From Smallanthus sonchifolius (lineage: Eukaryota > Streptophyta > Magnoliopsida > Asterales > Asteraceae), in NCBI GenBank assembly GCA_023525975.1, contig CM042027.1, positions 87,018,007 through 87,082,006 of the forward strand: a DNA stretch of 64,000 bases, read 5' to 3'. Positions 46,778 through 58,884 of the stretch are shown here, piece by piece. The notes under the pieces were generated by a model. The model saw only the letters and a program-made list of their open reading frames with translations. It had not been told where the DNA came from and did no database searches. Position 1 is the first letter of the stretch. Every line of letters begins with the position of its first letter. A program made the position numbers and the translations under genes.

Positions 46778-46818
46778 CCCCCCCCCCCCCCCCCCACACA
46801 CACACACTCTCTCTCTGC
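46778..46818. repeat. Compound microsatellite (C)n(CA)n(CT)n
   Basis: About 22 C, then a CA run, then a CT run. It lies in the promoter region about 200 bp upstream of the likely leader of the ASI1-like gene. Another C run lies at 46919-46930. Confidence 0.9.
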
Positions 46819-47533
46819 AAAATGCATGGCCGTAGTATCCCTCACGCGTCTTTCATGACATGACCCTGTAATTTGTAACGTGGCGACCAGCTAACGTCGT
46901 AGCCAGTAGTGCTCACTGCCCCCCCCCCCCGGCGCATTTTAGCCCCCAGCCATTCTCCTCAACTTATTCAGTGAAACAGTTTTCTTTTTTAACGTTTTCT
47001 GCTCTTGAAATACAAAATATCTAAGCGTGACTGTGTGTTTGATCGACGTCTCTCACAATTGCGAGTTTCACTCCGGTAAGGTTTTTGATCGTTCATCGCT
47101 ATTTCCTTTGATGAATTTGTTATTGATCAAACCGCTTTCTCACATTAGAATTTGATCATTTAACATCGATAGCGATAACCTAGGGTTTCTAGCACTCATT
47201 GAAGGTTTACATCTTGTTATTAAGTTGATATATTGATTTCTAGTAGCGATTTCAGTTCATGAATAGTTCTTGTCATGTTTGTTGTGATTTCCCTAATTTA
47301 CTTGCTGGAAATATAGATGTTGTGGTCTGCAATTTCAATTCAAGTTGCTATGCAGGGGTTGTATTTGTTGATGAAGAAGAAATTAGTCATTAATGCTTTG
47401 TAACTTGTAGATTATTAAGAAAGTAGTATTTGTGATATAGTTTCCTTGTATGAATATGCCCTAAATTGATATTATATTTACATGATGATCCTGTTTGTCT
47501 GTCATTATTTTGTAATCTGCAGACATCTCATTG

Positions 47534-50500
47534 ATGTCAATGCACGAAGAAGAAGAAAATGAAAATGTATCAGGGGATATTGAGTTTAGGTGGGGTCGCA
47601 AAGGGCGTGTTGGCGCCAAGAATCCAAATATTCAGTACTATGAATCATTTACTTATGATGGTGTAGAGCACTTTCTTTATGATTCTGTTTACTTGTGGTG
47701 TGGGGATCAACAAATGCCGTGTGTTGTTAAAATTGTTGAGATGTATGAGACTCCACGCCTGAAAAAGATGATGAAAGTTGTGTGGTATTTTCATCCCGCT
47801 GAGGTACAGAAGTGGCTGAGAGGTGTTCATCATCTTAACAATGAGTTGTTCTTGGCTTCGGGTGAAGGCAATGGTCTTTATAATTTTAATCCCTTGGTAA
47901 TATTTTTTTTAAATGGTAAATTGGATTTTAGTAATCTAAAATATGATCCATTGCCTGATAATAATCCATACTGAAAATTTTGACCAATGTCATTCCTAAC
48001 TTTCATTTTTGTTGTCACGGGCAATCCCCTTTGCATAATTATCAGTACCCTCATTTTACACTTGAATTCCACTTGATTTCACTTACAAGGAAGATTTGTT
48101 TCCCTCATTTCATTCATACTCATCCTTGTGAGCCAAATCGAGTGGAAATCCAGTGTAATTCTATAAAGTTATGCTAGTGGGATTGCTCTTGGCAACGAAA
48201 GTGAAAGTTAGGAGTGTCATTGGTCAAATTGCCGGTATGGATTAATATCAGCCAATGAGTTATACTTTGGATTATTAAATCTAATTTGCCTTCTATAATT
48301 ATCAAATTGTTGTTTATTCTATTTTTCTGATTTTAATATGGCTCTTTAGGAAACAATTTGTGGGAAATGCAATGTTGTATGCACATCTAAGGATGAGAGG
48401 AATCCAAAAGCCTCTATGGAAGAGTTAAAAATGTCGGACTATGTATTTTATCGGACATTTGATGTAGAAACATGCAGATTATCAGAAAAATTTCCAGACA
48501 AGATAGCTGGAGTTGAAGGTTTGTGGATTTTTCCCGTTGATGCTTGCTATGCATTGCGGTTACATGTACATATTTCCATTTTGTTATATTAAATTCTGTG
48601 TCTGAATTTGCAGTTGGGCATTTTTTTAATCCAAAACCCAAGGGGAAGCCCGAAGTAACAGGAAAATCAAACTTGCCTTCTAAGTGTGAAACAGATAACA
48701 AATCTACTCCTGCTTCATCTGATACTCATCACTCAAAGAAAAGGAAGCTTCAAGATTTTGAAGTTGATAAAAAGAGGAGCATTGAAGCTGATAACCAATC
48801 TATAACACTCAAGAAACGACCAAAATTGGTAAAATGTTAAATATCCAAGTGGGCCAATTTGGTTTTTGACTTCAATTTACTATTAGACTTAGATACAACT
48901 TCTTTTTTGTTCGCATGCAGGATACAAGTGAGTGGTTCAAGAAACTAGTGAGTTATCCTTACTTCTCATAGACTTGTCAATCATCATGGATTTCTTTTCT
49001 GGTTACTTCATTGACTAGTTTAAAAGCATGTAAACTGCACGCAAATGTAACATGAAAAATATGAACTTATTAGGTGACTACGGAACTATAAATCATCTCA
49101 TTTTCATGATAAAATATCTCTAGGTAATGTAAAAGGTTGCAAAAAGATTACATAAATTAATATCACAGCTTTTATTAGGTAACTAATAGAAGATCTTTCT
49201 GTATGCATATAATTGTACATTTACAGCTTTTCGCTCTTTTTGCTAAGTCAATTCAAAATAATATAACATATTCATAATTGTTTCCAACATTTATTACTTA
49301 CACAAATTCTTTCAATATAAATTATAAAATCAAATTGCAGTTTGGCCCCGTTAAGTTATTAATTTCTTTCATTTATTTTATTTGTTTCCTTTTCACCAGC
49401 CTTGGGAGGACAGGATTCGAAAAGCTCATCAAGCAGGCTCTCTAGTATTGCTAGAGAATTTGTATCATTCCTTTACACCATCAGAAGTAGAGGTGTGTTT
49501 ATGATAGCATTCATTTATTTTATTATTCATTTACATGACATGCTACTAGGTAGTAGGTAACATTAAAACATGACTGTTAATTAAGTGCGACAAATAAAGT
49601 AGTTTATTAGCACGGGGCAGGTAAAGATCACTTATAATCGAGATTACAGGTCAATGGATACTTTTTCTTATCATACTTGTCCCTATTTATATCTCTAAAT
49701 TCATAATTATGATTAACTTTTCTGTAGGAGACTGTTTTGGATGCTTTCAATATAAAGGTTAGTGCAAAGATGATACAGTGGAGTGCATATTCAAGCCCAC
49801 ACAATGGTATGGGCACTTTGATACTTTAAGTCTTTCATGATTTACACAAAGTAAATATTTAACATATAAAAACTGTTGCGATTTTTATTGTAGGACAAGC
49901 TCTTGTCATATTCAACTCAAAAGATGAGGCAGACTTTGCTATTTCTGAACTAAATACCAGATGTCTAATTATAGGAGGTGCAAGGTAGCCTAGTTGCGTG
50001 TCACTAGCCTGTTTGTCTCACATTCACATTAACACATACATGTATACGTATATGTTGCATTCATACATAAATCTGAAGTGTAAGCTTACAAAGCCTAGTG
50101 AGTTCAAGAGTTTATGTCAAAGCTAAGCCTAAAACCACCAAAACAGAGATAAAAACTGTAGTTTTTTTACTGTAAGAACCAAGGGGCAAGGGGTTCATCG
50201 GAGCTTAGGCCATTTCAAATATTAAACAAATCAATCAATTATGGTAGCTAAATACCTACATGCATGATGCATAATTACAATATTACGTTAAGTTACTTCT
50301 TAGAGTTTTAAGTTTTAACAGCTTGGCATTTGTAGTTCTGGACAGAAGCCTATACATACCAACATACATACGCATATTGGATACATACTAGCATAGCATA
50401 GAGTGTGTTGATCCTATACATACTAACATACATGATACATACACTTGTTAAACTTCCTATGAGAGTCTCACACCCTTTGTATCATGCTATATCAAGTAAA

Positions 50501-51926
50501 CATTTAGCATGACATATCATATCATACATAAAGCTATAAAAGATGCTCTTTTCAAACAAATTTGCTTGCTATATCATTCATAAAACACGCATGACCATTT
50601 TAAACATAAATGGATGTTATACCTTCAATAAAACAACCATGGCTATTTAAACGACATCCATATATGCAAATGTCATCTGCATGAAAATCACACATTTTGG
50701 TGTATACTAGTTTTTGCAAAGCTCAAGAACTCACCAACCTTTGTTGGTTGGATGACAACCCGACACGATCAATTCTCAATGATTGTTGTACAACCTAGAC
50801 AATCAAACACCAACAAAATTAGCATTCTTAATGATTATTGCTCAGGCTTATAACAATTTTACTCATCTGTTTCTTTTTTTCTTTTAATGTATGCATGTGT
50901 TAATATACATATCATTATTTACTCGTCTTCGGCTGGCAAGTTTTGGGTCAACAGTCCCTTTAGTTCAAGCTATACGAGGATAAATTTTAGCCTGGTTTTG
51001 TGGTTCAGAATTGTTGTCGGTAGTCGACCATCATTGAAGGAGCCTGGTAACCACCACCCATCAAAGTATTTTGGTCATATCGCAATCGACGCTGTGAAAC
51101 GAAAGCAGTTGATGGATATGGTAACGTAATTTAGTTATCATGCTTTATTTTTATTATTATATTACTACATTTCATAATTTGTTTTACTCTCCCAACAGAA
51201 AAATGCAGTTTCAACAGCTCACCATGCGCAGCCCAATACTATAACATTTGATATGGCAATGGAGTGGCGGGCAAGGCAAAAGAAGTGGGAACTATGTTGG
51301 GATGCATTATACAAGGTAAGAAGCCATCATATTTGATTCTATGGATTCATTTACCCATAGTTTAGATTGAGTGTTTGGGAATGAAAATGATGGATGGTGT
51401 TTGGGTACAGGTTCCCATTCCCAGTCCCAGTCCCACTCCAACTCCAATTTCCATTCTCCTACCCACCCCATTCCCCCTACCCTAAATCATAAACCATAAA
51501 CTCTAATCCGTAAATCTGTAAATCATAATCCCTAAACCTTAAACCTATGCAACGTTAAGGGTATGTGGTATACCCTCACGGGTACTCCCATGAGGGATTT
51601 CACGCCGTGAGCACCAAGGGAACACCGCCCCCCTATTGGGGGGGGGGGGTGAGAGAGTCCATGTGAGGGGTTTCACGGGAGAAAGGGGAGGGTATGTGGG
51701 TGCTGGGTGAAGTGAAGAACTTATCACGCTGATGTGGCGCTTACGTGGCAGAAAAGGTACTCTCACTTGGCTCTCTCAGGTGAGAGTATACCCCATACTC
51801 AAGGCATTACTTTCAATTCCATTTTTTTTTAACAGTACTTATCTATGAATTCAGAATCAAGCGGAAGAAATTGCTAGCCTTAAAGCTCGCCTCAAGGGGT
51901 CGGCCCTCCTTGGAAAGGAAAAGTAG
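47534..51926 (+). CDS. BAH and RRM domain protein, ASI1/IBM2/SG1-like
   Basis: Ten coding exons: 47534-47896, 48350-48518, 48614-48828, 48921-48947 (27 bp), 49400-49492, 49728-49806, 49894-49984, 51009-51120, 51199-51315 and 51855-51926 (TAG), giving 445 aa. A non-coding leader exon probably ends at 47075 (CTCCG|GTAAG), with the acceptor at 47521-47522. The BAH-like domain spans about 30-165 (YYESFTYDGVEHFLYD, VVWYFHPAEV, LFLASGEGNGL, CGKCNVVCTSKDERNP). A basic linker (KKRKLQDFEVDKKR) suggests nuclear entry. Then comes SEWFKKLPWED, and an RRM-like domain at about 271-352 (GSLVLLENL ... GQALVIFNSKDEADFA). The tail reads TFDMAMEWRAKQKKWE. In Arabidopsis, ASI1/IBM2 binds heterochromatic introns and promotes full-length transcripts. 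This copy is shorter than I recall for Arabidopsis because the linker is short. Two introns carry MITEs. Confidence 0.88.
47915..48290. mobile_element. MULE-like MITE inside an intron of the ASI1-like gene
   Basis: 376 bp with inverted arms of roughly 120 bp. The left starts GGTAAATTGGATTTTAG and the right, inverted, GGCAAATTAGATTTAAT; both arms then share AATCCATAC, TTTGACCAATG and CCTAACTTTCA. It fills most of the 453-bp intron between the first two coding exons. Candidate 9-bp duplication is weak (6 of 9). Confidence 0.7.
51559..51800. mobile_element. PIF/Harbinger-type MITE in the last intron of the ASI1-like gene
   Basis: Ends GGGTATGTGGTATACC and, inverted, GAGTATGGGGTATACT. The interior has the GCTTACGTGGCA and CTCTCACTTGGCTC words also seen in the MITE at 2158. 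TAA precedes the left end (51556-51558); the right duplication is not preserved, so the borders are approximate. Confidence 0.65.
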
Positions 51927-53836
51927 ATGTTGGTGCTGAAGATGTATAGAACCTGATATGAAACGAAACTGCGGGTTCCCTTTTTGGGCTAGTGTAGTGG
52001 GTCAAAGCCGCCCTTGTAAATCCCTACACTGGTTTGAACAAATCATGGTATATGCTCCATGTACCCGTAGTTTTGGTGAAGATGTATAGGACCAAAAATG
52101 CTACATACCCGAATTTTCGTTAAATATTTAGTAGAGTAGGTAATTCGTTAAGGTGTTATACCAAACCCGGTCTAGGCCTAGGACCACGTTAGTCGATTCT
52201 TGACATCGGTTACATCGGAAGACTCTAAATTCAATTGTTCACATTGAAGAAACAAAATTGAAGTAGAAACTAAGTCTAACAAACTTGAGGATATTCTAAA
52301 TTTTCATAGTTCTGGAAGTCTGGAACAATTCTACTATTGACATCTATCCTAGGACTTCCAAAATTTGAAATATTAATATTTTATTAATTTATGACTATAA
52401 TCTTCTTTAAAAATTCACGTAAATACTAATTATTTACGTTGTTTTTTTTATTTTAAACAAATTAAATGTGAAATGTGTAAAACGTCCAGATAATTTTTTT
52501 TATAAAAAAAATATTAAACAAGCAAATTTAAACATTACAAAGCAGAAAATCAGGGCTAGTCCCAGGCTTAGAATTCGTTTAGTTTGAGATGAATTGAAAA
52601 TCTACAAGTCGTCTTCCTTAGCCGTATTGTTTTTCAATGTTTTGTAATATTTATCCGAGTGAATTTTAAAGTGGAGTTTGACTCGGATTTGAAAAACGTA
52701 TTACTATTCTAGCAACGAGCCTTTCGAGTACCGTTTAAAAATCGCATAAATTGAATTTTAACCAAATATTTTGTCTCATTGTTGGTATCATCACCATGGT
52801 TGGTTCATTTGTGCTTGCTATGTAAGCGTTTTGAGACTTGAAAGTTTGTTTGTGTTTTTTGAGGTTTTTTTTTGTATTTATGAGAGCTAGAGAATTTTTG
52901 TGGTCAAACTAATAAACTAAATACCAATTTATACAAACATACAAACATATGGGGGCAAAATGGTCCAAAAAAAGTCGCTCAAATGGTAACAAACGGCTAT
53001 AAATCTGTTTTAGAACGGCTAGTTTTTTATTTGTAACATTAATAACTAGTTATCCTGTTTGACTTCATCCGGTTTGTAATTGGCGACGCCTAGCAACACC
53101 AAACCGGTCTGAAACGCCGATTCATTCATATCGGTTAGAAGCTGGTTTCTGAAAATCCGATTAAGATTTCGGTTCAATTCCGGTTTTGATTTAAAAACTG
53201 GTTAAATGTGCACCTCTAGTTTTAATAAGCAATACAAAACAGATTTTATTGAATAAGTTGGGCCGGACCTAAAAGCAAATTAGTCGGGCCTAAATCCAAA
53301 TTGACATAGGCCTTGTGCACTTTACTCCAAAAACCGTAGCAGTCATGATAATATAATCTACTGAATATTATAATGATATACTATTTTTTTTTTTTTTTGG
53401 ATTCAAAAGATCCCAATTTCACCATTTTCATTTGTGAACTTCAAGGACTTCAAACCGCTATTTCACCATATCTTATATTCAACATAGACATACAATAACT
53501 CCATAAAGTTCATAAATAATTCTATAACTGTAAGCACCATACGAACCTCAAACACCCACTCTTTGCACACATACACCATATGCAAAATTTACCAAATCAA
53601 CATACACATATTTGCACATATGATAATTAATAATATCAACAAGTATATCAAGTACGTGCATTTACTATCACTTATCATTACTAAGTAAATGCAATACATT
53701 TACCTTTTGCTAAGGATGATCTCGCTTGATCCTCAAAGCTAGCTTTCTTACTACTTGATCACTTGCTTCTTGGAAAAGATTGTTCATATCAAAACCCTTC
53801 AATCTAGCATGCTATTTACTGATGTTGAGCTTGATC
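51927..53836. other. 3' flank of the ASI1-like gene and intergenic DNA
   Basis: No gene seen. Part of the first 200 bp is probably 3' UTR. A CCGGTTT-type patch ending AAATGTGCACCTCTAGT lies at 53070-53220. The rest is AT-rich. Confidence 0.35.
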
Positions 53837-54383
53837 CAGGGCCGGTCCCGAGAATTCTCAAAACGTTTTGGACTAGGGACATGTAAAAAAAATCCGGGCC
53901 TCTAATATATAAAGTCAATAGTCATATATAAAAAAAACTAAAATACGACGATAACTGTTTTAACAATAAACAAAAGAAAAGTATTGTCCCAAAATAATCT
54001 AAAGTTACTTATTTATGCGAATCGTGAAGCACACCTAACGTTTTTTGTAGCAAAGCTCTCGATCAAGTCTTTATAATCCATAGTCTCTAATATTTCATTT
54101 TCAATAGATATTATCGCTAATCCGTTAAGTCTTTTTAGGGAATTGTTGATCTTAAGTATGACTTCAACAACTTCAATTTTGAAAAGCTCCTCTCCGACGA
54201 AGCCACCGTTACCAGAATAGTCAACAAAACTCTGTAGGCAATCAATGCATTAGGAAAAAAAGAAATTTATTGATTTAAACCTCTAAACTATTGGGCCTAC
54301 ATTAGATAATAGGTATTTTATAATTGGGTTAGTGCATTTAGCTTTTAGTTAAGGAGTTGTGCCTTTTAATTTTTAAAACACAC

Positions 54384-54418
<35 letters not shown>

Positions 54419-54500
54419 TAATTAAAATTTCGGGCCTCATGGGTTATCGGGCCTGGAGCCGTCGCCCACTTTGCCCCCCTCCCCCTCCGGGCCGACCCTG
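53837..54500 (-). mobile_element. hAT transposon derivative
   Basis: 664 bp flanked by the perfect 8-bp duplication GCTTGATC (53829-53836 and 54501-54508). Ends CAGGGCCGGTCC and, inverted, CAGGGTCGGCCC. It keeps the C-terminal part of a hAT transposase gene and has lost the rest. A CATA microsatellite lies at 54381-54413. Confidence 0.87.
54030..54240 (-). pseudogene. hAT transposase C-terminal dimerisation domain remnant
   Basis: The minus strand reads SSERSFSKLKLLKSYLRST in one frame, the hallmark of the hAT dimerisation domain. After a frame change near an A-rich run it reads RLNGLAIISIENEILETMDY. The frameshift and missing N-terminal and catalytic parts mark it as non-functional. Confidence 0.85.
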
Positions 54501-55567
54501 GCTTGATCCCCTCTCCTTTCCTCTTTGAAGAAAATGCAAACACACATACACACACATATGTGTGTGTTTTGCCTGACTACTCTCAATTAACAAAATTGAG
54601 ATTGTATGAATTACACAACAACCCCCTCTAATTGCAATATTGACTCCTTCACTCAAAACTAGATAATTCTATTATTTAAATAACACCCTTCAATTATCTT
54701 TTATTTATTTTCACCCTTATAATATAATTGTAATATTAATTTATAAATTTGAAAATTGGTCGTTACACTTTTTAAAAGAAAGTCCTTAGCTACAGTGTAG
54801 CTTTTGTCCTTTTCTGAAATTAATGTGTATATATGTGACATCCCTGATTTTTATGCATGATCCTATAATCCTACCTTGTAACCTTGATTGATTTATTATA
54901 CAATGAACATTTTTATGCTTCATATCACTTGTGATATCATTTCATTTCAAATTTCCAAGTCTAGTCTAAAGCGAGTATTCTATTGCGTATAGAACGGCTT
55001 GCGCATTATATTTTGATTCTATATCTGATTCTGGTATTCATTCTTAATCTTGCTACTTATAGTAGCTTTGGATGCCTTAGACTCTAACCTAATAAAAACA
55101 GTTCAAGTTTGTAACTTCGTTTGACTAAAATATAATTTCAAGGGTAAAAGTTACACATACGTAAATTTCAGGGTTTCTTTTGTAACGTCTTCGAAATCTG
55201 GTTAATTTTTGTAAATTCAATCATATATCATTATTATTAATATAATTTTCGAAATTTTAAGTTTATATATTATTATTTATTATTTAAATTAATAAAATCA
55301 ATTAATTCCTTTAAACTTATCCAAAATGAATTAAAACCATTATTTTTATTCTTAAATCCTATCCTAATCAATTCCATCCATTAACTAACTAATTTTGAAC
55401 TCAATCCTATCATCCATATCCTCAAAATTTCGTGAACTAATCCCTATATCCATTATTCAAAAGTTTTATAAAAAAATTCTAAGATTTATAAACCTATGTT
55501 TATCACCTTTGTTATCCTAATCAAAAAACCTAACCAACTTTTCCCCTTTTTCCTCTCAAACCCACCC

Positions 55568-55575
55568 TATAAATA
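55568..55575 (+). promoter_or_regulatory. LTR TATA box
   Basis: TATAAATA in CACCCTATAAATAGAGCC, followed by a C/A-rich start-site-like stretch (CATTCTTCACACCTCAAC). The 3' LTR has the same box at 60919-60926. Transcription would start near 55600. Confidence 0.65.
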
Positions 55576-56509
55576 GAGCCTTAAACCTCATTCATTCTTC
55601 ACACCTCAACAATCCTCTAGGGCTCTCTAGCAACTAAAGGTTGTTCTCCTCATCTTTTGAAAGATTCTAGCTTAAATCCTTCCATTCTAAGTAAGTTCTT
55701 CTTATGTTCTTGCTTGTTCATACTTTTCTTTTCAAAAATTCCTCATAACTAGCTAGATCTATGATTCCCTAGTATGTTTATGTTATAATCATAGAGCTAT
55801 CGAAGATCAAATGCCCTATTTTAATTAAACTTGTTCAAACTTTTATTTAAAAACTTGGTTTTGATATTTCTTGTTCCTTTCAATTTCAAAAATCATGTTT
55901 TTACTAAAACTTCTTATCTTCAAATTAAACCCCTCTAATAATTAACTTATTTCATTTCTATCTTTACTAAACTTATATTTTCACTTTAGCCCTTATACTT
56001 TTCAAACAAACCCTAAACTTGGTCAAGTATACAAATAGGGTAACTTTCAAACCAGTATGTAGTTATCTGACAAACATTAAAGTTCTGGCTAGGAAAAGAC
56101 GGGGTTCCGATCCAACCAACTCTTTCCTGGGAACTTTTATGTTGGAGGTACTACTCTGGAATGATAATCACTCTAGTGTACAACAACCACTTTCAACTAA
56201 TTACATTGTCAACCCCTCGACTATCCTTAACTTGTTTCTAACGTAACAAACTTAACTTAGGGAGTCGTTAAGGCATTCGATCCAAGTTACTTTTGGGGTG
56301 AAACATGATTACAAGGTGAGTTTACATAGCCCCTTTTCCTTTTGTACTTTTGGGGTGAAACATGATTACATTCAAATACTATTTGCAATTACACAGGTAC
56401 AATTCTATAATATGATTATATGTGTTTATTTGTGCTTTATGCTTGGATGCTAATTGTTAAGGCTACCTATACATGAGATACACGTGCAAACACAAATACA
56501 TTATTTCAG

Positions 56510-56635
56510 GCTAACGTGTGTTGTTATGCCCCACATTTACATTAGGATAACATGTGTTGTTATGCCCTACATTTACATCAGGATAACATGTGTTGTTATG
56601 CCCTACATTAGGATAACATGTGTTGTTATGCCCTT
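56510..56635 (+). repeat. Short tandem repeats within the LTR
   Basis: Four imperfect units built on GGATAACATGTGTTGTTATG followed by CCCTACATT. The same array is present in the 3' LTR at 61860-61985. Confidence 0.85.
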
Positions 56636-57039
56636 CAATTACAAAGTTTCATTTGTACATCTAGCTTAACTTAGATTCTCCATAAATGCTTTATAAACCA
56701 TGCATCATATGAATTGTACACAAAACATTTGAATTTTACTTGTGGTGTCAAAACCTATGTATGCTCACCAACTATTTATAGTTGACCCTCTCATTTTAAA
56801 CATGTTTCAGGTACTAAGCTTTGAGTTCATATTCAAGATGCTACACATAGGAATTGAGGACCTAGTTAAATAAATAGTTAAAACTTGTTGGTGTACTTCA
56901 TTTTCTTTGATTGTATTTGTTGAACTTGTTATGAAATTCAGTGATTTTAATATACGGAAATTTTAGTTGAACCATGTGCTTTTGAACAGTCTACATGTCC
57001 CGCCCCGACGTTTCCGCCGTCGGTTGGGGTGTGACAGAT

Positions 57040-57052
57040 TGGTATCAGAGCC
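57040..57052 (+). other. Primer binding site of the gag-only element
   Basis: TGGTATCAGAGCC, three bases after the 5' LTR, is complementary to the 3' end of initiator-Met tRNA. Confidence 0.9.
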
Positions 57053-57675
57053 TTGGTTATAGGGAATTAGGTTATTAGACACTTTTGACCTAGACTATAA
57101 CCTCAGGACACCCATTTATGCCATGCTCTATGAATCTATGATATGCTACATGCTATGTGCTACATGTTTAATATATTATGTCACTTATTAGGTTTCACCT
57201 AAATAATATATTAAAAACAATAATATCCTTACCCTTATCCTAAGCCTCAATCTTTCTACTACGTCACTACCATCATAGCATGTGGAACGTCGTAAGTCTA
57301 TTAAACTTCTTTTCACACCTCGTTAGGGTTTTAAACTTTGTTAACTAGTAGAGGACACGTGCAATCTGGAAGGGTGACACCTGTATTCTGGGTTTTCTGT
57401 CTAGGAAAGCATTTCGTATAAATCCCAATCAACCGAGGGACCCGTATGCTTTCCTGGGAATTCCCGGGATGAGTGTTACTTATAGGCTAAAACACGTCTC
57501 CTTGAAAGTTATATAAGTATAATTAACCTTAATATGTCATAGTATTCATGTGATTATGTCACTATTGAGTACAATCCAAACTATGATTAACCTTTTTATT
57601 TAATATCTTATCCTTTTAAATCCAAGCAACTTTCACAAGTTCTCATACCTTTCTTGTCTTGTGTAAATCTGTAGA

Positions 57676-58884
57676 ATGCCTCCCCGTCGTCCTGCCATGA
57701 CCAACAACAACACTGATATTCTTGTTATCCTTGCACAACTTGTAACTCAACTCACCCAAGCCAATGGAGCCGCCAATGGTAACCATGGAACTAATGGTGG
57801 TGGTGGTGCCAACCCACCACAATGCACCTTCAAGCACTTCAACTCCTGTAGTCCTCTTAAGTTCTATGGTACCAAGGGAGCCACATGACTCCTTCAATGG
57901 TTTGAAAGCATTGAAAGCACCTTTCTCAACAGTGATTGCCCTGACCATCTTCGGGTTCGCTATGCCACCAGCATCTTTCAGAAACGGGCGCTCACTTGGT
58001 GGAATGGTGAGAAGAGGAACCGGGGTGTGGATGTGACCATGGCCTTGCCATGGAATGAAGTTAAGAGACTCATGACCGAGGAGTTCTGTCCTCGTAATGA
58101 AATGAAGAAGTTGGAGGCTGAGTTTTGGGATCTTACCCAAGACAGTGGTGAAAGTTTAGCCTACACAACTCGTTTCCATGAGTTAAGCCTTCTAGTACCC
58201 CACATGGTCACTCCACTAACTCGGGGTATTGAGAAGTACATTTGTGGTCTACCCATGAAAATCCAAGATACAGTCCTAGGAAGAAATCCAGCTACTCTTG
58301 AAGACGCTATCCGCTTAGCTGCCACATTAACCGATAACCATGTGAAGGCGGGTACACTAACAAGGAAAGGCACAAAGAAAGTCACTGACTTAACAGCCTC
58401 TTCTGAACCCTCTCAGGAAGACAAACCCAAACCTCCTCACTTTAATAAGAAACGTAACTTTGCTATCATTACCCCTGCTGTACCAATCAACCAAGTAGCT
58501 CCCCTAGCCCAAAACCAGAATAAGAAACCATATGCAGGCAACAACCCTCTGTGCAACACGTGCAACTATCACCACTTCCCAAACATGTCATGCCGTCTAT
58601 GTGCAAATTATGGAAGGTATGGTCATGTAGCAAACACTTGTCAATCCAGACCAACTGTTAGTCAAACCCACCAAGGGAACCGAGCCAATCAACAAGTTGC
58701 CAATCAAGTCGTACCAGCCATTACTAATGGGCGTGCATGTTATGAATGTGGTAATCCAAACCACTTCAAAAACCAATGCCCAAGGATAGCCAATGCAAAC
58801 CAAGGTGGTGCTCGTGGGCGTGCCTTCAACATAAACGCTAATGAAACTCAAGACAATGCCGAGGAAGAAAATGAAACCAATTGA
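57676..58884 (+). pseudogene. Gypsy gag gene with one in-frame stop
   Basis: 403 codons from ATG to the terminal TGA, with an early TGA at 57886-57888 (codon 71) where Gly is expected. Otherwise the frame is open. Visible parts: a Thr/Gln-rich N-terminus, the retrotrans-gag core (FESIESTF, RALTWW, ALPWNEVKRLMTEEFCP, WDLTQDSGESLAYTTRFHEL), an atypical knuckle C-x2-C-x7-H-x4-C (CRLCANYGRYGHVANTC, about 306-322), and a standard knuckle C-x2-C-x4-H-x4-C (CYECGNPNHFKNQC, about 355-368). The tail is acidic. Downstream ATGs, such as 58042 in frame, could give a shorter product that keeps the knuckles. This gag type resembles that of Tekay-like chromoviruses; the clade is inference. Confidence 0.9.

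Larger units (their letters stand above)
54834..57036 (+). repeat. 5' LTR of the gag-only element
   Basis: 2203 bp, TG...CA ends. It contains a TATA box at 55568 and four imperfect repeats of about 36 bp at 56510-56635. A 71-codon frame over these repeats is a by-product. Confidence 0.95.

Noticed and set aside
46778..46818. Regulatory element in the promoter of the ASI1-like gene
   Set aside because: It is a simple C/CA/CT repeat; nothing in the sequence shows a regulatory role.
56454..56669. 71-codon frame with repeated ITCVVMP units, also at 61805
   Set aside because: It is a by-product of the short tandem repeats in each LTR; there is no sign of selection on the frame.
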